Shown piece by piece: positions 1-12,373 of a stretch of DNA of 64,000 nt; the stretch's first letter is position 1; the number at the start of each line of letters is the position of its first letter. Position numbers and translations under genes: made by a program. The notes beneath the pieces were generated by a model. The model did not search any database, was not told the DNA's origin, and saw only the letters and a list, made by a program, of their open reading frames with translations. Source of the stretch: Ciona intestinalis (taxonomy: Eukaryota > Chordata > Ascidiacea > Phlebobranchia > Cionidae). The stretch covers positions 3,766,965-3,830,964 of the forward strand of contig NC_020177.2 in assembly GCF_000224145.3 (NCBI RefSeq). Reading direction: 5' to 3'.

Positions 1-774
1 CAGCCCTGTATGGGTCGTTGTCACTACCATTCTGATGGCGTGTGGCAAGCGCAGTTAACATATATCGCACTTGGGACTATCGCTTCTTCTACTCACTTAC
101 TACTCAGTTACGAACGTCAGTCATGGCTCTTGTCTTTCCAAAACCCGCACTCGAAAAAAGAATCTTGCGCATTCTCCTTTTTTCCTTCAGACAAACACGC
201 CAGCCACGCGCTCGTCTTATACCGCAGGCAGAGCTTTTCCGGCGTTCCCCTAATGTTAATCAGCAATAAAATAAACGCCAGAATCAATACGGTTTAGTAA
301 TTAATCGAGACCACTTAGTACTATTACTCGAAAGTGTATAGCGCTATATAAACAAGTAGAGTATAACTGAATCACTCAAGAAACAACTCCGAATACAACA
401 CACACATACAAGTTTTCCTAATACACACATAAGTCTATTTCCTGTTAGCCATATCTCCAATAACCGAATATGAACGCATTCCCCCTCCAAAACGTGTTTA
501 TTCTGCTATAATCCGGCACTGGCACACTATATTTTATAAATCTTTGATCATCTCTACGCGAAGATTGTCGAATGAACGCAATACGACCTGCATTTATTAT
601 TTAACATCCAATCACAAGTTCATTTTAGTTGGCACTGCCAAATAATGCGAACCGATCGAACATAATCGAGCTATGCTGGGTGGTGGTAATGAACTATTTG
701 AAGATCTTTCCTTCCGAACCAGTTGTCTTTAGTTAAACGACTGTCGTTTTATCGTTATTTTGCAATTTTCTATA

Positions 775-893
775 TAGTAGTTTGGGGAAAGACGAGACAC
801 CTTTAGCACATAATATTCAAATATTCTCATCGTGTTTTAAACAAGCAACAACGGACTATGTTCTCTGTCCCATCTTTCCCCACCTTACTATAT
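775..893 (+). repeat. MITE family A, internally deleted
   Basis: Ends match the family inverted repeats (GTAGTTTGGGGAAAGACGAG at the left, TTTCCCCACCTTACTA at the right), flanked by TA-rich sequence. The right half of the usual roughly 195-bp body is missing. Confidence 0.75.
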
Positions 894-2645
894 ATATATA
901 TTAATATCTTGCATTATGTTTAAAAAGGCAACTAAAATATCCTTTATCATATTTTATGCACAAACCGATATATGTTGTGTGGTCTAAATTCTCAACATAT
1001 TTTCGCCTTCGCGGTTACGGAACAGCAGGAGTCCTATCTTACACACATTGTGTACTAACCACCAAATTACATGCTGTCAGACGTTGGTCAGCAAGCCAAA
1101 CCGGCGCCTGTGTTTTTGTACCTACAAGACACCTATGGTTATCGGAGATTAAGTTATGCTGAATTTGGGAAAGCGGAAATTTTAGCAAAGTCGGTCTTGT
1201 TTTCAGTGGACAAGGGCTCTAGTGTGGTAAATTCATACATTAAAATCCATGTTAGCTGTTACATACGATTTAATAGTCCCTTAGTGAACTGCGATTTACC
1301 AGCCATATATGCTATCTCGAATGTGAGTCAAAGTACAACCTATGTAAAGCAAAACTTTTAAAATTCGTTCTATATATGAGGTCCATGTGGTCTATGAAAC
1401 AGTTTTAAACAGTTTAGAATGAGAAACACTTTAAACTTACTAAAACCACGCTGTAATATCTAGCGCTAGCCTACTAATTAAAAACCTTTCATTTTCGGTT
1501 TAAAGATTTTAAAGCTCTTTCTCAATTAGCGTGTTTCATGATGAATTTGGCGAAATGTTATATTGGAAAACATTTCAAAAGGAGCACTCTGTAAACCGTT
1601 TAAATGAGACATCGCTGCTATTTATAGAAATTACATTCACCGATTTTAGCGACCAAAGCAGCGCAAAGCAGGAGCGATTGGTCAATTGAATAACTAAAGT
1701 TGTTCCTACCTCGCTTCGACATAAATTATTAAACTACCACTGACAAATTTGTTCAATTTAAATTCATTATTTCACTGGAAACAAATCAACAGAATGTAAA
1801 GACTTACTATGACGAAGTAATGAAAATATATGTTTGAATTTGGGTGCATTTCAATAACAATTGACCATTGTTACGTCACTATATGGAACTATGTATTCTT
1901 ACATTGTAAAAGAAAACTGTTAATACATTGTTACGTCACAATACCGAACCCGAGAGTCAGGAAATGACTGCCTTCGTACTAAATGACGTCATTTATTAAA
2001 CTGTATATTTATTTCGGTAACCGGCGTAAATTTGAACTCCAAGTGTAAATAATACATCCTCTAAACCTGGCTAACTGACTAACAGGCTTAATGCCCTTAA
2101 ATGGAAATCTCTCCTGATTTGACGTGTCTGTACAATTTGTAAAAGGGCAAAACAACAGAATTAACAATGACCGTTGAAATAAGTGCGTGTACAAAACAAT
2201 GTTAAGATACAATGAAGTGTTATTTCATTTGTTACCTGTATCCAGTGTACCCAATTTTCTGTAGAACTTTGAATAAATATTAACGTATCTCTAATATGAA
2301 TTATGGTATTACGGATTATGATTTTTTAGGTGCATTGAAATGCACTTGTTTTTAATAGTTTTCATAATAATAATAACTTTAAAAAAGGTTGAAGTGCCTC
2401 GCAAATGGTGCGTACAGTATCGTTTTACCATACGAGACATCCAATGACCTCAAAGCGGGCGTTAAATCACGATTTACCTTGAGTTTAAAGCAAATACGGA
2501 AATGGTTGCTACTCCATGGCTGCAGACTGATCGGCGGCTCCAGTTTCCCTTTTAAATACCTTACTAAGCATATGGTGATGCATATTGGTTGCAAATGTAA
2601 ATAAAGATTAAGTTACATCAACAAATATCGCATATTGAGTGGTAT

Positions 2646-2815
2646 AATAGGGTCGGAAGTATATTTGTCCTGTTTTTCCTTCTTTCCATTTGGTTGTAAA
2701 CAAAGAATATTTACGGAATTTGTATCCTTGCGACGTTAAAAACGTTGAAAACTGTTTAAAGCACGATCGGGAAATATAAGATTTGATGCTAACGCGGTAT
2801 CTTATTTACCCGACA
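2646..2815 (-). repeat. MITE family B relic
   Basis: Reverse orientation. It shares the diagnostic string TTTGGTTGTAAACAAAGAAT, the 'AAAGCACGATCGGGAAATAT' segment and the 'GTGCTAAC...TATC' segment with other family B copies in this window. The ends are decayed. Confidence 0.6.
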
Positions 2816-3931
2816 GTTAAGCGGTCTACTAAATATGCGCAAGTAAAGGTTAGCAAATTATAGCCCTGAAAGCCCTTTATTCTGACCCGCCCAACGTTTA
2901 AGAAATTATTGCATTGACCTAATTCAATTTTTAGTTGCCTGTTTGTGCTAGAAATGGTGACTCACACGCCACACATGGTCGACTGTCAAATTAAAGACAA
3001 ATTTGGCCCCAGAGCTTAAACCTATGCCCCCTGGTATAAATAAATAGATTTCTGTCCGAATATTATACACCTGAAAAAATAGTATCAAGCCCATCACAAA
3101 AAGTCTTCAGCAGCATTATAAGACAACACAATTATCAAGGGTTTGATTAAAGCACGGAAACGGAAAGATCTGATTCTGAAGAATTTTAACGATGTCTTTT
3201 CCGGTGGATACCTGTAGCGTGCCCTGAAAACGTGCTTAACCGTGCAGGAGGCTTTTCCGGGATGCCATAGAGCTATATGAGCCTTTCCGACAGTAATGGA
3301 CTGATAGAAATAAGATAACCAGGTAGTTTGTGAACAACATACGTACTGTACAAATACGGTACTTTTCAGGTATGCGCGCAAAGTTTTAACGGTACATATT
3401 ACTCAGCCAAAAGACCACCGCTACGAGTATCCCCCGCATGTCCAGCAAATCCCAATAATCCCTATGTTTCTGTTGCCGTAATTCCAAACCACGTTCGCTT
3501 ATCGCGCAGCCGAGGTCACCTTGGGTCACTGACACCGAGATAAGCCCCTTGATGCCGAAGTGTGACCGACCGACGCCCGGCTCGGTCCAGGTCGCCTTAC
3601 TCACTAATGAAGAGCGTTTTAAAACATAAACAAGAAATGTGTGTTTTGCAAAACATCACGCACGAACCTTTGACTTAGTCCGGTATTTTGAAAAACGGTC
3701 AGAGGCGCGGGAAAGTTAGGGTAACGAACATTTTTCTCACTTTCTGGCTCGCAATGAACACTTTCTTGGCATCGAACAAATCCACGTCTATTTCAAACGC
3801 ATGTGTTTATTGGACACCCAGGTAGAACAATTATCGTACGATCATGAAGGATACGCAAAAGCCTCTTTGTTCGTATTTAAGCGACGTGCTACTTCATCAA
3901 GCTTTCTCGTCGAGGTTTGCACCTGCCATGG

Positions 3932-3937
3932 TTTATT
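3932..3937 (-). terminator. Poly(A) signal for the lectin/CCP/CUB gene
   Basis: AATAAA on the minus strand, about 110 nt past the stop codon at 4047-4049. It is the first such hexamer I see after the stop. Confidence 0.45.
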
Positions 3938-4046
3938 CAGCGTTTAGAAATACTTGATTTATATGTAGGAGTCGCAGGAGTCACACCCGCCGAAGTTGCC
4001 GTTGGGTTTTGCGGCAAAGAATGCCCCGAAGACCCGGGCGGGAGAT

Positions 4047-7000
4047 TTAATTCCCGTTGATGCTAAAGCGTACACCCCCAGCACCGGCGGTCTTTTTTCC
4101 CTTTTCAGGTGGCTTGGATACTTGGCGATTTTCTTTAATTTCTGATAAATCTTTGTTATCGGCGTCGCTTATTTGAATCTTGACAGGAAGAGGATTAGAT
4201 TGGGTTTCAGGCACAACGTTGGGTAAATGTTGTCTATCCAGACACTGTAAATAAAACAACACGTATTTTCTACTGACATAAATTAAAATTATCTGTAGGT
4301 GCAATAAATAGACATAAATATATAATAGGATCCTAAACCGCCGCCTTAATTTACAGCCTAAATTGGTCGAGCTGGCGAAATCTATGGCTTGTATAAAGGT
4401 TCATAATATAGGCTGTTACATGGTTGTACTGAAATTGACCAGAAAATTGGTATTTTTTGCACCTGTAGCATAGTATGCTGAGTCACTTCAGTAAACTATG
4501 CCTAGAGACTGGGATATTGTAAAATTATTCGCTTTGTTTAGACATTATAACAGCTGGCGCTTTGACCGTTTTCACACTCAACTTCATGCAGGATACTTAC
4601 TGGTTCACTGAGTATAACAGAACCCTGCGAGTGTGAGCTCATAGAATCAATATCTGCCATCCATTGCTGTGTAACGAAGACACCGTCCGACGTAATTTTC
4701 GGAGCAATTGTGACGGGATCTGGGATAAAAAAAAAACAACAAAGTTTAAAGATATACTATACCATATACATTTTAAATTCTTCTGGGCTACTTTTTTGCG
4801 GACTGTTGAGTATATGTGCTGAAGAAAATCGTTTGCTAATTATAAATTAGCATGTCAGTATTACATGATAGCAATTCTGGGTAAACACAAGGTAAAAGTG
4901 AACACATTATCAAATGATGCTCATATATAGTAGGGTGGGGGACGATGGGACACCTTTAACAAATAATTCACAAATAATAGTAAAAATTAACAACGGTCTG
5001 TGGAAGTTGTAAGGATACAATTTCATAATTCTTTGAATGTTCTTTGTTTACTACCAAATCGAAATAGAAAACAAACTGAAAAGGTGTCCCATCTTCCCTC
5101 ACTCTACTATATGACTAGTTCAATCGACAAGCTTTTATCACAGGCTTTTCCCATATCGCATATTTTTACATGTTTTATTCCCATTACATATGTTTTAATG
5201 TGTTATTCATATTACATTTTCCTACACAAACGACATAATCTTTACTATAAGATCTTACCAAACATAGTTGTCATCCTCCGCTGAGCGAGACGGCGATGAC
5301 GTTCCGTTTCATCGTAAAAGTCCTCTTCTGAGGAAGTGGGGGATACCGGATGTATTCGTGTCCGGATGTCGTTAAAGAAATGCGACACAATGAGCATCGC
5401 GATAAGGAAGATGGCTGATATCACGAGTACCCCATAAACAATCTTAATTAAATTCAATAAGATAAGTTTTCTGTTATAAATTAGCATTTTTATTGTAAAT
5501 CGTATTTTTCGGCTCCCTATATATAGCATATGTAAAACGTTAACCTTATTCCAATGTTTGCTATATTTACCAAAAAAAACTTCATTAGGATGTTAATATA
5601 CCTTCTTAAATAATTTGGCGTCTCACACACGCAAACTTATACAAGTACTTCGTAACCCATTACTAAATTTCAATAGGAATACATAGAATATAATATTAAT
5701 GCTTATTCACAAACCTCAATAAAGTAGTTTGCGTATTCAGTGCCTATGTAGACATGCGAGTTGTCCTCTTCGTCTGGGAAAGTCCCGTTTCGAACTGGTG
5801 CAACCGGATTGGCGGACATGCCTGTCACGTGACACAAGAAACACTAAAATGTATCACCCACTAACTTGTGTATGTTTTAAAAGTGCTAACGGTTTTTAAA
5901 CTGGAGCCCTTTAAAGTTTCTGGAAAACTATAAAATAATAAGCTACACTGTATCTAGGTTACAAACCACCGCATTACAGTTACCATATGATAAGAATACC
6001 GAAATGTGTAGTTATCAATGCTAAACTAAATGTACTGATACTATGGTTAATGACGTGTGAGGTACACACAAAGCTAGACTGAATATACCTGAGCACAATA
6101 TCCTATCAACAACTGCCTGCATGTTAACTTTTCATATATAGCTTCAGGTTAAACAACTACCCACTATGATTTTGGTATGACTCCATTGTTATTCTCTTAT
6201 AGTTGAATACAGCGGTTTATTAAGAAAAGCCGAGACTGCATTAAATGCCACCTTCGAAATACCACACTTGAGACCCGCAAGTGCAACAGATAATTATAAG
6301 CGGGCTTAACGCAATGAAAATCGCTACAGTGTTGTTTTCAACCCGTATTTGTGTTATTGTAAGAAAGAGTAAAAGTATAATCTCCAAGAACAATATACTA
6401 AACAATTCTAACCAATAAGAAACCGTGTGATAATCCTGTTAAACGCACTTTCATATATACACTATATATGCACTAAAGTTGGGGCAAAGTGGTTTGTAGC
6501 ACTTACTACTATTCCAAGAAGTGTAGTCGATCTTGAAACCTTTACTATTGCCCGAAACATCTGAACAGAATACCAACTTCACTTTATTACTCGCAGCAAT
6601 CCATGATTCGGGATACAAAGAACCACAAAATTGTTTGATTTTGTTACCTATGGTGTCCTAAAGTGGAAGAATGCAATTATAAACTTATTGAATATTGTAA
6701 AAACTTTTTAACTGGTAGGATACGTTTTCAAGTGTAGTATAAATAGCCCGTGTTTTTCAAGATTTGCGACTATAAATATATTTCAAGAGTATGTAATTTC
6801 ATAAAAAATAAATAAAAATTTATACATTTAGTTTGCAATTAGACTTTATACCCTCTGAGTTATCGATTTTACACAAAAAATAATAATAATATCTCAGAGT
6901 TTACCTACATTTATATAAAACACATCGTGCCGACAATCTCCAGTAAAGGGAGATCCAGGTTCAATGAAGAAGTCTCGAAACCAGATGACGACTCGAAGAC

Positions 7001-9056
7001 CTTGTTCTACTTCTATTTTCCACTCGCAGTTCTTTGAAGCCGGATACGGTTGAGGGTAATTTGGTGACGTCACGGTTCCAGAGTTACCAGTCAAATAAAA
7101 CTGACAAGAATCTGAAGGACAGTATTTCTAGATGAGTAGGTTAAGTCGTGTTTTTAACAATTAAAAACGTTATTTTTAGAGTCGTGAGGTTACGGTTATA
7201 TATGTATGTAAATATTCTTTGTATACTACCAAAGGAGACGGGAAAAGGAATGAAAACACGTCCTTTTTTCCCACCCTTTATCGGTGATACTCACGTTTGC
7301 AGTAAAGAGCAAAACCTGACCATCTTCCGTCCGGTCCGCATATTCGTGATGATCGGTCTGGGATGTATTCCGCATCACATGTGTAGTGAACAACGTCGCC
7401 ATAAAGATAGCCCCTTTCTGCCAAAAAAAACGCAAAGATATATAAGTACGTTCACTCATTTACTATGTCATTTCTTCCCTAAAACACACATACCTGCGAT
7501 AAACGTTGAATGATGGCCTTCATCTGGTCGCCCACAGCTCCGCCTAACACAATGTAAAGGTTGTTGTTCTGACCATACACCCCCAGCCAAGCAAGTTTTC
7601 TCTTGGTGTTGTTTGGTTTGGGAACCAAGAGCAACGAAACCCAATGGGCATACAGCAAGAATGTTGTTTCCAACAGCATAACACATCCTGATGGTGTCGC
7701 CCAAGTGCTAAATTGGAAATTTGTTAGTTTTACAATATACTATAGGTGTATATCCGGCATCCGCATATATTTCTCCATTTTGTGCAACTTCTGTTTATTT
7801 CTTTGTAATATAGTAGGGTGGGAGAAGATGGGACACCTTTAATACATAATATCCAAATAGCCTGGTTGTGTTTTAAACAATTAACAAAGGTCTGTGGAAG
7901 TGGTGAGGATACGGTTTTATAATTCATTGAATGTTCTTTGTTTACTACCAAATGGAAAGAGAAAACTAAACGAAAAGGTGTCCCATCTTCCCCCACCATA
8001 CTATACTTTTATTGAAACTACAAGAAATAGACGCACTTTTGTACATTAGTTGGTAGTAATAAGAATAATACAAATTGCCAACCTACTTTTAGAACCAATT
8101 CCTTTGGCGGGTGCATGACCTTTGCTAGTGCAGTATCAGATGTTACGAAATAAGATCGAACACCTTGCTTTGGAAAAGGACATGCCGATGCTGCAGTAAG
8201 ACATAACCTTTTAGCGGCCGGATTTTTCTCAAGTACTTTTCCAGAATTGTCCGCAATTTTCCATCGCCAGTTTGCTGGTTTCGTGTCCACAGTATGTACA
8301 GTACCAGAGCTGACAGCCAGGAAACGTCCAGCGCTTGACAACAATACTTCTGTGCTGTTATGATGCAAACACGACCATTCTTGACTTGGTTGGCCCGTTC
8401 TACAATTCTTCAACTGAAGATCGGTATCTGAAATAATTACATATATAATGAACGATAATGCGTTACCGCCAAAAGTAAACGCTATACCATAGAAACTACA
8501 ACATTACTAACTAAACGGGTAACTGCGTACAACACGACACAAGAAAATCGTTGATTACTCGGCGCGAGCTGCAGGAATTCAAAGCGCTGAAATGCTAGTC
8601 AGGCGAGGCAAGAGGCAGCGAGAGAAATACTACCACAGTATACAGACATATTTTACGCGGGTTAACTGATAGCATGTACTTACCGAAATTGTTCGGTTCG
8701 CTTGCAATACATTTGCCGATAGGTATACTGACAAGTTGGTTATGAAGCTGGTACCACTTTTGCGATACGATGCTGCTGTTGCAAGGACGTATTACTACTG
8801 TTTCATTTCCTGCTTCAATACACTTAGCATGGTCAAAATCTAAAGTCTCGACAGATTTGGAATTTACTCCTAAGGTGTCGGACGCAAAAAGCATAAACCT
8901 TCTTTCGGGCGGAATGAGTTTACTCGTATACCGGTCGAAGAGAAGGGTTCCGTTACTTGGCTCGCACACGTCGCCTAGCGCTTGCTGTACGCTACACAAC
9001 CACAGCAGGGCAAAAACTTGAAAAACAGCTGAACGACATGGCCACCACAACGCCAT
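4047..9056 (-). CDS. Type I membrane protein: ricin-type lectin, CCP and CUB domains
   Basis: Ten exons (9056-8684, 8427-8087, 7707-7494, 7417-7295, 7111-6905, 6647-6507, 5821-5715, 5442-5259, 4719-4601, 4244-4047) give 668 aa with matching phases and GT-AG sites. Residues 1-28 are a signal peptide (ATG at 9056, ending ...QQALG). Residues about 30-238 look like a ricin-type trefoil, with QxW-like motifs SQKWYQL and SQEWSC and paired cysteines. A short cysteine-rich CCP-like unit and a canonical CCP (SCGRPDEG to WSGFALYC, about 294-348) follow. A CUB domain (about 350-465) has SPNYPQPYP and FCGSL. A membrane segment lies at about 503-526 (VYGVLVISAIFLIAMLIVSH). The 140-residue cytoplasmic tail is acidic and serine-rich and shows no clear ITIM. 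It is probably a cell-surface recognition or adhesion receptor; the ligand is unknown. It shares its upstream region with the plus-strand CUB gene at 9343. I do not recognise a named orthologue. Confidence 0.85.
4928..5109 (+). repeat. MITE family A, in intron 8 of the lectin/CCP/CUB gene
   Basis: Left end TAGTAGGGTGGGGGACGATG and right end GTGTCCCATCTTCCCTCACT form terminal inverted repeats, flanked by TATA on both sides. Body includes the family string TTCTTTGTTTACTACCAAAT. Confidence 0.85.
7145..7285 (+). repeat. MITE family B partial relic, intron 4 of the lectin/CCP/CUB gene
   Basis: The middle to right part of the family is recognisable (AGAGTCGTGAGGTTACGGTT, then TATTCTTTGTATACTACCAA, then a decayed right end). 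The left end is missing. Confidence 0.45.
7811..8004 (+). repeat. MITE family A, nearly complete, in intron 2 of the lectin/CCP/CUB gene
   Basis: TAGTAGGGTGGGAGAAGATG at the left and GGTGTCCCATCTTCCCCCAC at the right are inverted repeats of about 28 nt. Length about 194 bp, flanked by TA. Confidence 0.9.
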
Positions 9057-9342
9057 GCATTCTGATAGCCATGTATACCCAGGTTAAAAATTTTCTTCTA
9101 AAATTTCTGTTTTTTGGACTCCAATTCAAACACGCATTATTACCTCAAAACCTGCGTTATGAACGCATAAGAGAACATTCAGTATGTAATGCAAATTACA
9201 AATTACTGCTACCAAATGTTGTTTTAATGTATAGTAAACTGGTACCATTTATTTGTATTCTAAAATCTGAAACGATGTTTTTTAAGGGAAAATGTATTCG
9301 TAGCACTAATGTTAGAACTGGTGTAACATTAGCTATTTAAAT
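9057..9342. promoter_or_regulatory. Shared divergent promoter region of two CUB receptor genes
   Basis: These 286 bp separate the start codons of two head-to-head genes, so they should hold both 5' UTRs and promoters. A perfect POU octamer, ATGCAAAT, lies at 9189-9196. A TATTTAAAT sequence abuts the plus-strand start and is too close to act as an ordinary TATA box; the ATTAG just before it could be a splice acceptor. Promoter function is inferred from position only. Confidence 0.55.
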
Positions 9343-11319
9343 ATGAACATTTTCTGCTTTGTTTTGATATGGGGCGGCATTAACTGTTCGGCGTTTGGTA
9401 TCGAAAACAATTCTACGAGTACTAACTTCGGAATACCTGCTGAGCGGTCGCAAGAAATAGAAGAGATATCACATTTACCAGAAGATACAACGTTTTTAAC
9501 TACCACACTACCTATTCAAACTAGTAAGTTGTTTAATCTGTACTGAGGACTTATTAATGTTTTATGGACACTTTTAAAAGTGCATTTCTATCGAAAATAC
9601 AGTCACATTTCTGTCGTTACAGTAAATTCTTATGTTACAAGGTAAAACACTTGAAAAAACGGATGATGAAAATTTCAAATCGAACTGTGGTACACAAATT
9701 TTCAAAGGAAAGAAGTCTGGTTACATTACAAGTCCAGGCTTTCCTGGTCACTATGACAACAACGTCACGTGCTTGTGGTCAATCGTTGCCCCTGCTGGCT
9801 TCTATGTCAAATTAACTTTCGATAATTTTGGACTTGAACAGGGAATTGAAGACGATTTAGTAAGTTATTATGGTACATGGCTGGTTTGCACGTTTTTTTT
9901 TATTCTTTTATTGACAGAATGAGAAAATCAGCTGCGAATACGACTACGTTTATGTGTTTGAAGAATTCTGGGTCGAACAAAGCTTTCGCACATTTCGGTC
10001 ATCCAGATCGCGCATGCGCCGAGACTGGGGCACATACTGTGGCAGCAAAGTGCCCCCTGTAATCACAAGTTTAAGTCCTGGCTCGACATTGTTCTTGTAT
10101 TTCCACAGCGACGAATCAGAGACTCGAAAGGGATTTTTTGCAACTTTTCAAATACTGGTAAGGCTATACATATTCAGCCAGAGTTAAACTACAGAAACTA
10201 TGCAAATTCTATTTCCTAAAATTATCGTCTGCAGCAGTTTACAAGGTCATGACAAAACACGCTATTTTTTATTCAGCAAACGCGCGGAAGAAGTGCTGTA
10301 ATACCATGGGAAAACACCAGGCATTCCCGTGAAAGGGAAATCATGAAAGTTCTTTCCATGATCGTACTGACAGTGGTGCTCGGTACAGTGTTTAGTGGAC
10401 TCGTTTACAAGTGCTTACGAAGGTAAAAAATATACATGGTAATTATTTAATCAAACTTAAATCAAATTATTTCAGCACAGTGGATCTGGGTAACCAATGT
10501 TGCGGCATAGAAGACAATGTTTCGCCTGAAGGTGAGACTTCAATGATTTGCTCTTGTTTCAATACAAATATAGCAGCTTTTGTATATATAACACAACAAC
10601 AGTCGTGTTTTATGCTTAAGTGTGTATTTAATCTAAAACATATTCAGTTCCAGACCCATGTCCACCCCAGCGACTACCCACACCGCCCCCAGCGTACGGT
10701 GAAGTGGTGAAGACTGAAGAAGACTGGAATCGTGTGATCGCCCAGTTAGGTAAAACTCTATAGTGGTCAATATTTGCCGGTATGTAACTTAATGACCCTC
10801 GCGTGATGGGGCTAACTTTGGACAGGGTCAACGACCGCCGTTGTAACACGGGTGCTATGTTTCACACACCTTGTGCCCGCTTACGAGTTACCACGTCTAT
10901 GTAACTTTAAAAGCGATTATTTTTTGTTTTAATGTATGGTTGAGAATTAATACGAACTATAAAGATCCACTATAGGTTGGAGCTATTGCCATCAATTGTA
11001 TTGCACAAACACACATACGCCCACAATACATGGTAGCAGAGACAAGCCTTGACTGCGAAACTTCAGGGTTAGAGGGGGCCGAGGTAATGAGTTTCAAACT
11101 ATTACAGGTGAATCCTCAGCTATTGCGTTACGTCAGCGACTTGACACGGAACAGCTACAGATCACCTATGACCTTTCACCCAATGACGTCATGGATACAT
11201 CTCCGCCAGGATATTCATCCGCGTCATCATCTTTGACCACCGACTCCAACGTTGACCTTACTTTGACCCCTAATAGTTCAACCACGGTCCAAAATCGAGA
11301 AGAAATGCTCGAAGTATAA
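9343..11319 (+). CDS. Type I membrane protein with one CUB domain and PPxY tail
   Basis: Seven exons (9343-9523, 9642-9859, 9918-10157, 10277-10422, 10476-10531, 10648-10749, 11108-11319) give 384 aa with compatible phases. An N-terminal signal peptide (MNIFCFVLIWGGINCSAFG) is followed by a Thr/Ser-rich stretch. One full CUB domain (about residues 73-213) has NCGTQIF, SPGFPGHYDNN, the CEYDYVYV calcium-site motif and YCGSK. A membrane segment follows (VLSMIVLTVVLGTVFSGLVY). The cytoplasmic tail has two PPxY motifs (PPAY and PPGY), which in known proteins bind WW domains such as those of NEDD4-type ubiquitin ligases. Its CUB domain and its position opposite the lectin/CCP/CUB gene suggest joint regulation. 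The molecular role is not known to me. An alternative last exon may lie at 11674-11787. Confidence 0.87.
10775..11095 (-). repeat. Composite SINE-like repeat in intron 6 of the CUB/PPxY gene
   Basis: The left part has the 'TATGTAACTTAATGACCCTC' tail block found in several copies in this window. The right part has the 'CACAAACACACATACGCCCA...ATGGTAGCAG' head block. The right end comes within about 15 nt of the acceptor of the last exon. Confidence 0.55.
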
Positions 11320-11351
11320 CGAACTGTTTGTAACGAAATACTTCACCAGCA

Positions 11352-11357
11352 AATAAA
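11352..11357 (+). terminator. Poly(A) signal of the CUB/PPxY gene
   Basis: AATAAA 33 nt after the stop codon at 11317-11319. Confidence 0.6.
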
Positions 11358-11382
11358 TTTTGCACATATAATTTTATCTCTA

Positions 11383-11553
11383 ATAGTAAGGTGGGGTAAG
11401 TCGGGATCACCAAATATCCTGATCGTGTTTCAAACGATTAACAACGGTCTGTGGGAGTTGTGAGGATACAGTTTTTTTTTAATGTTCTTTGTTTACCACC
11501 AAATGGACCAAAAATGGAATGAGAAGGTGTCCCATCCCTCCCACCCTACTATA
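11383..11553 (+). repeat. MITE family A copy
   Basis: Left end TAGTAAGGTGGGGTAAGTCG, right end GTGTCCCATCCCTCCCACCC, flanked by TA. It lies between the stop codon of the CUB gene and the possible alternative last exon. Confidence 0.85.
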
Positions 11554-11673
11554 TTATTTACGATTTCTAACTAGATTTTCTCAACTCGTCTCAACGATCT
11601 TATAAAATACTATTTTTTGGTGTAACTATCTGTAACTATTGGATTTTCAAACCTTATTCCTTTTAAATTACAG

Positions 11674-11787
11674 AATGAAGTTGTACATTTTGAGTACGAA
11701 GATGAGACAGCACAAAGACAAATGCAATCTAATAGTTTCAGCAGCAGACCTGCTATTTGTAGCCCAAGAAATTCGGTGCCACCCTAA
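11674..11787 (+). other. Possible alternative last exon of the CUB/PPxY gene
   Basis: An acceptor (AAATTACAG) at 11673 is followed by 37 codons and a stop (start NEVVHFEYEDE, end SPRNSVPP). A weak donor GTATAA at 11314 in the last exon would join it in frame, replacing the final valine. A diverged copy lies at 16456-16569 in duplication unit B. The open frame is kept in both copies, which argues for former or present coding use. Transcript evidence would decide. Confidence 0.45.
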
Positions 11788-12373
11788 TTAAACGATGTTC
11801 TAAAATCGTTAACTCCTAATTAAATACTGTTATAAACGTTCCAGTCTAAAGTTCTTTTGTGTAATATAATATAAAAGGCCCGTTAAGTATGCGATCGGTT
11901 ACGCGAAGAAGTTCTCGTTTGTTGGCGAGCAACGAAGAAGTCGTCGAACCGAGAGAAGCCGGGTGAACTCTCGCTTTATCTTCTGTGCTATATGGTTGGC
12001 CAGGTTTGAGGTATCAAGTGTACTGTTTGTCGGTCGAGTTCAGACCAGTACAGTCTGCATTTGGACACTTTAAATCACAAGGATAAAGGCTAATTGTGTC
12101 AAATACCTAGATACACTCAGCAATTGTTTGTAGTAAGTTGTATTTTGCTTATGGACTTGTTCATGCAGATGGACGTATAGTTTCCTTTTTACGCTGAAAA
12201 CGTAAGCAGATACACAGTTTCGCCTTACTAATAGTTATGACATCCGACTAATACTGTTCAATCTCAATGCACTAAGTTTAGTTTTGATAAACGTAATCGT
12301 TGAATGCCTATAGGAATAGCACAATCAACCGCTACAAACTATATTTTCTTTCAAACAGATTTAGAAAACCGAA

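Larger units (their letters stand above)
1..4046. other. No recognisable gene
   Basis: I see no exon chain or family match here. Open frames are short, overlap on both strands and lack consistent splice sites. The stretch holds one MITE (775-893) and one reverse-oriented MITE relic (2646-2815). The part near 3932 probably carries the 3' end of the minus-strand receptor gene that stops at 4047. Confidence 0.5.

Noticed and set aside
2379-2604. Overlapping 71-codon open frames on both strands
   Set aside because: They overlap almost fully, match no domain and have no splice context; chance frames are common at this length.
3094-3604. Two minus-strand open frames of 95 and 72 codons
   Set aside because: Composition and residue order look random, no family signal, and no splice sites link them to the downstream receptor gene.
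4047-11319. Identity with known ascidian allorecognition or self-sterility receptors (vCRL1, Themis genes)
   Set aside because: CCP or CUB domains are shared with many receptors; the domain order seen here does not let me assign those names.
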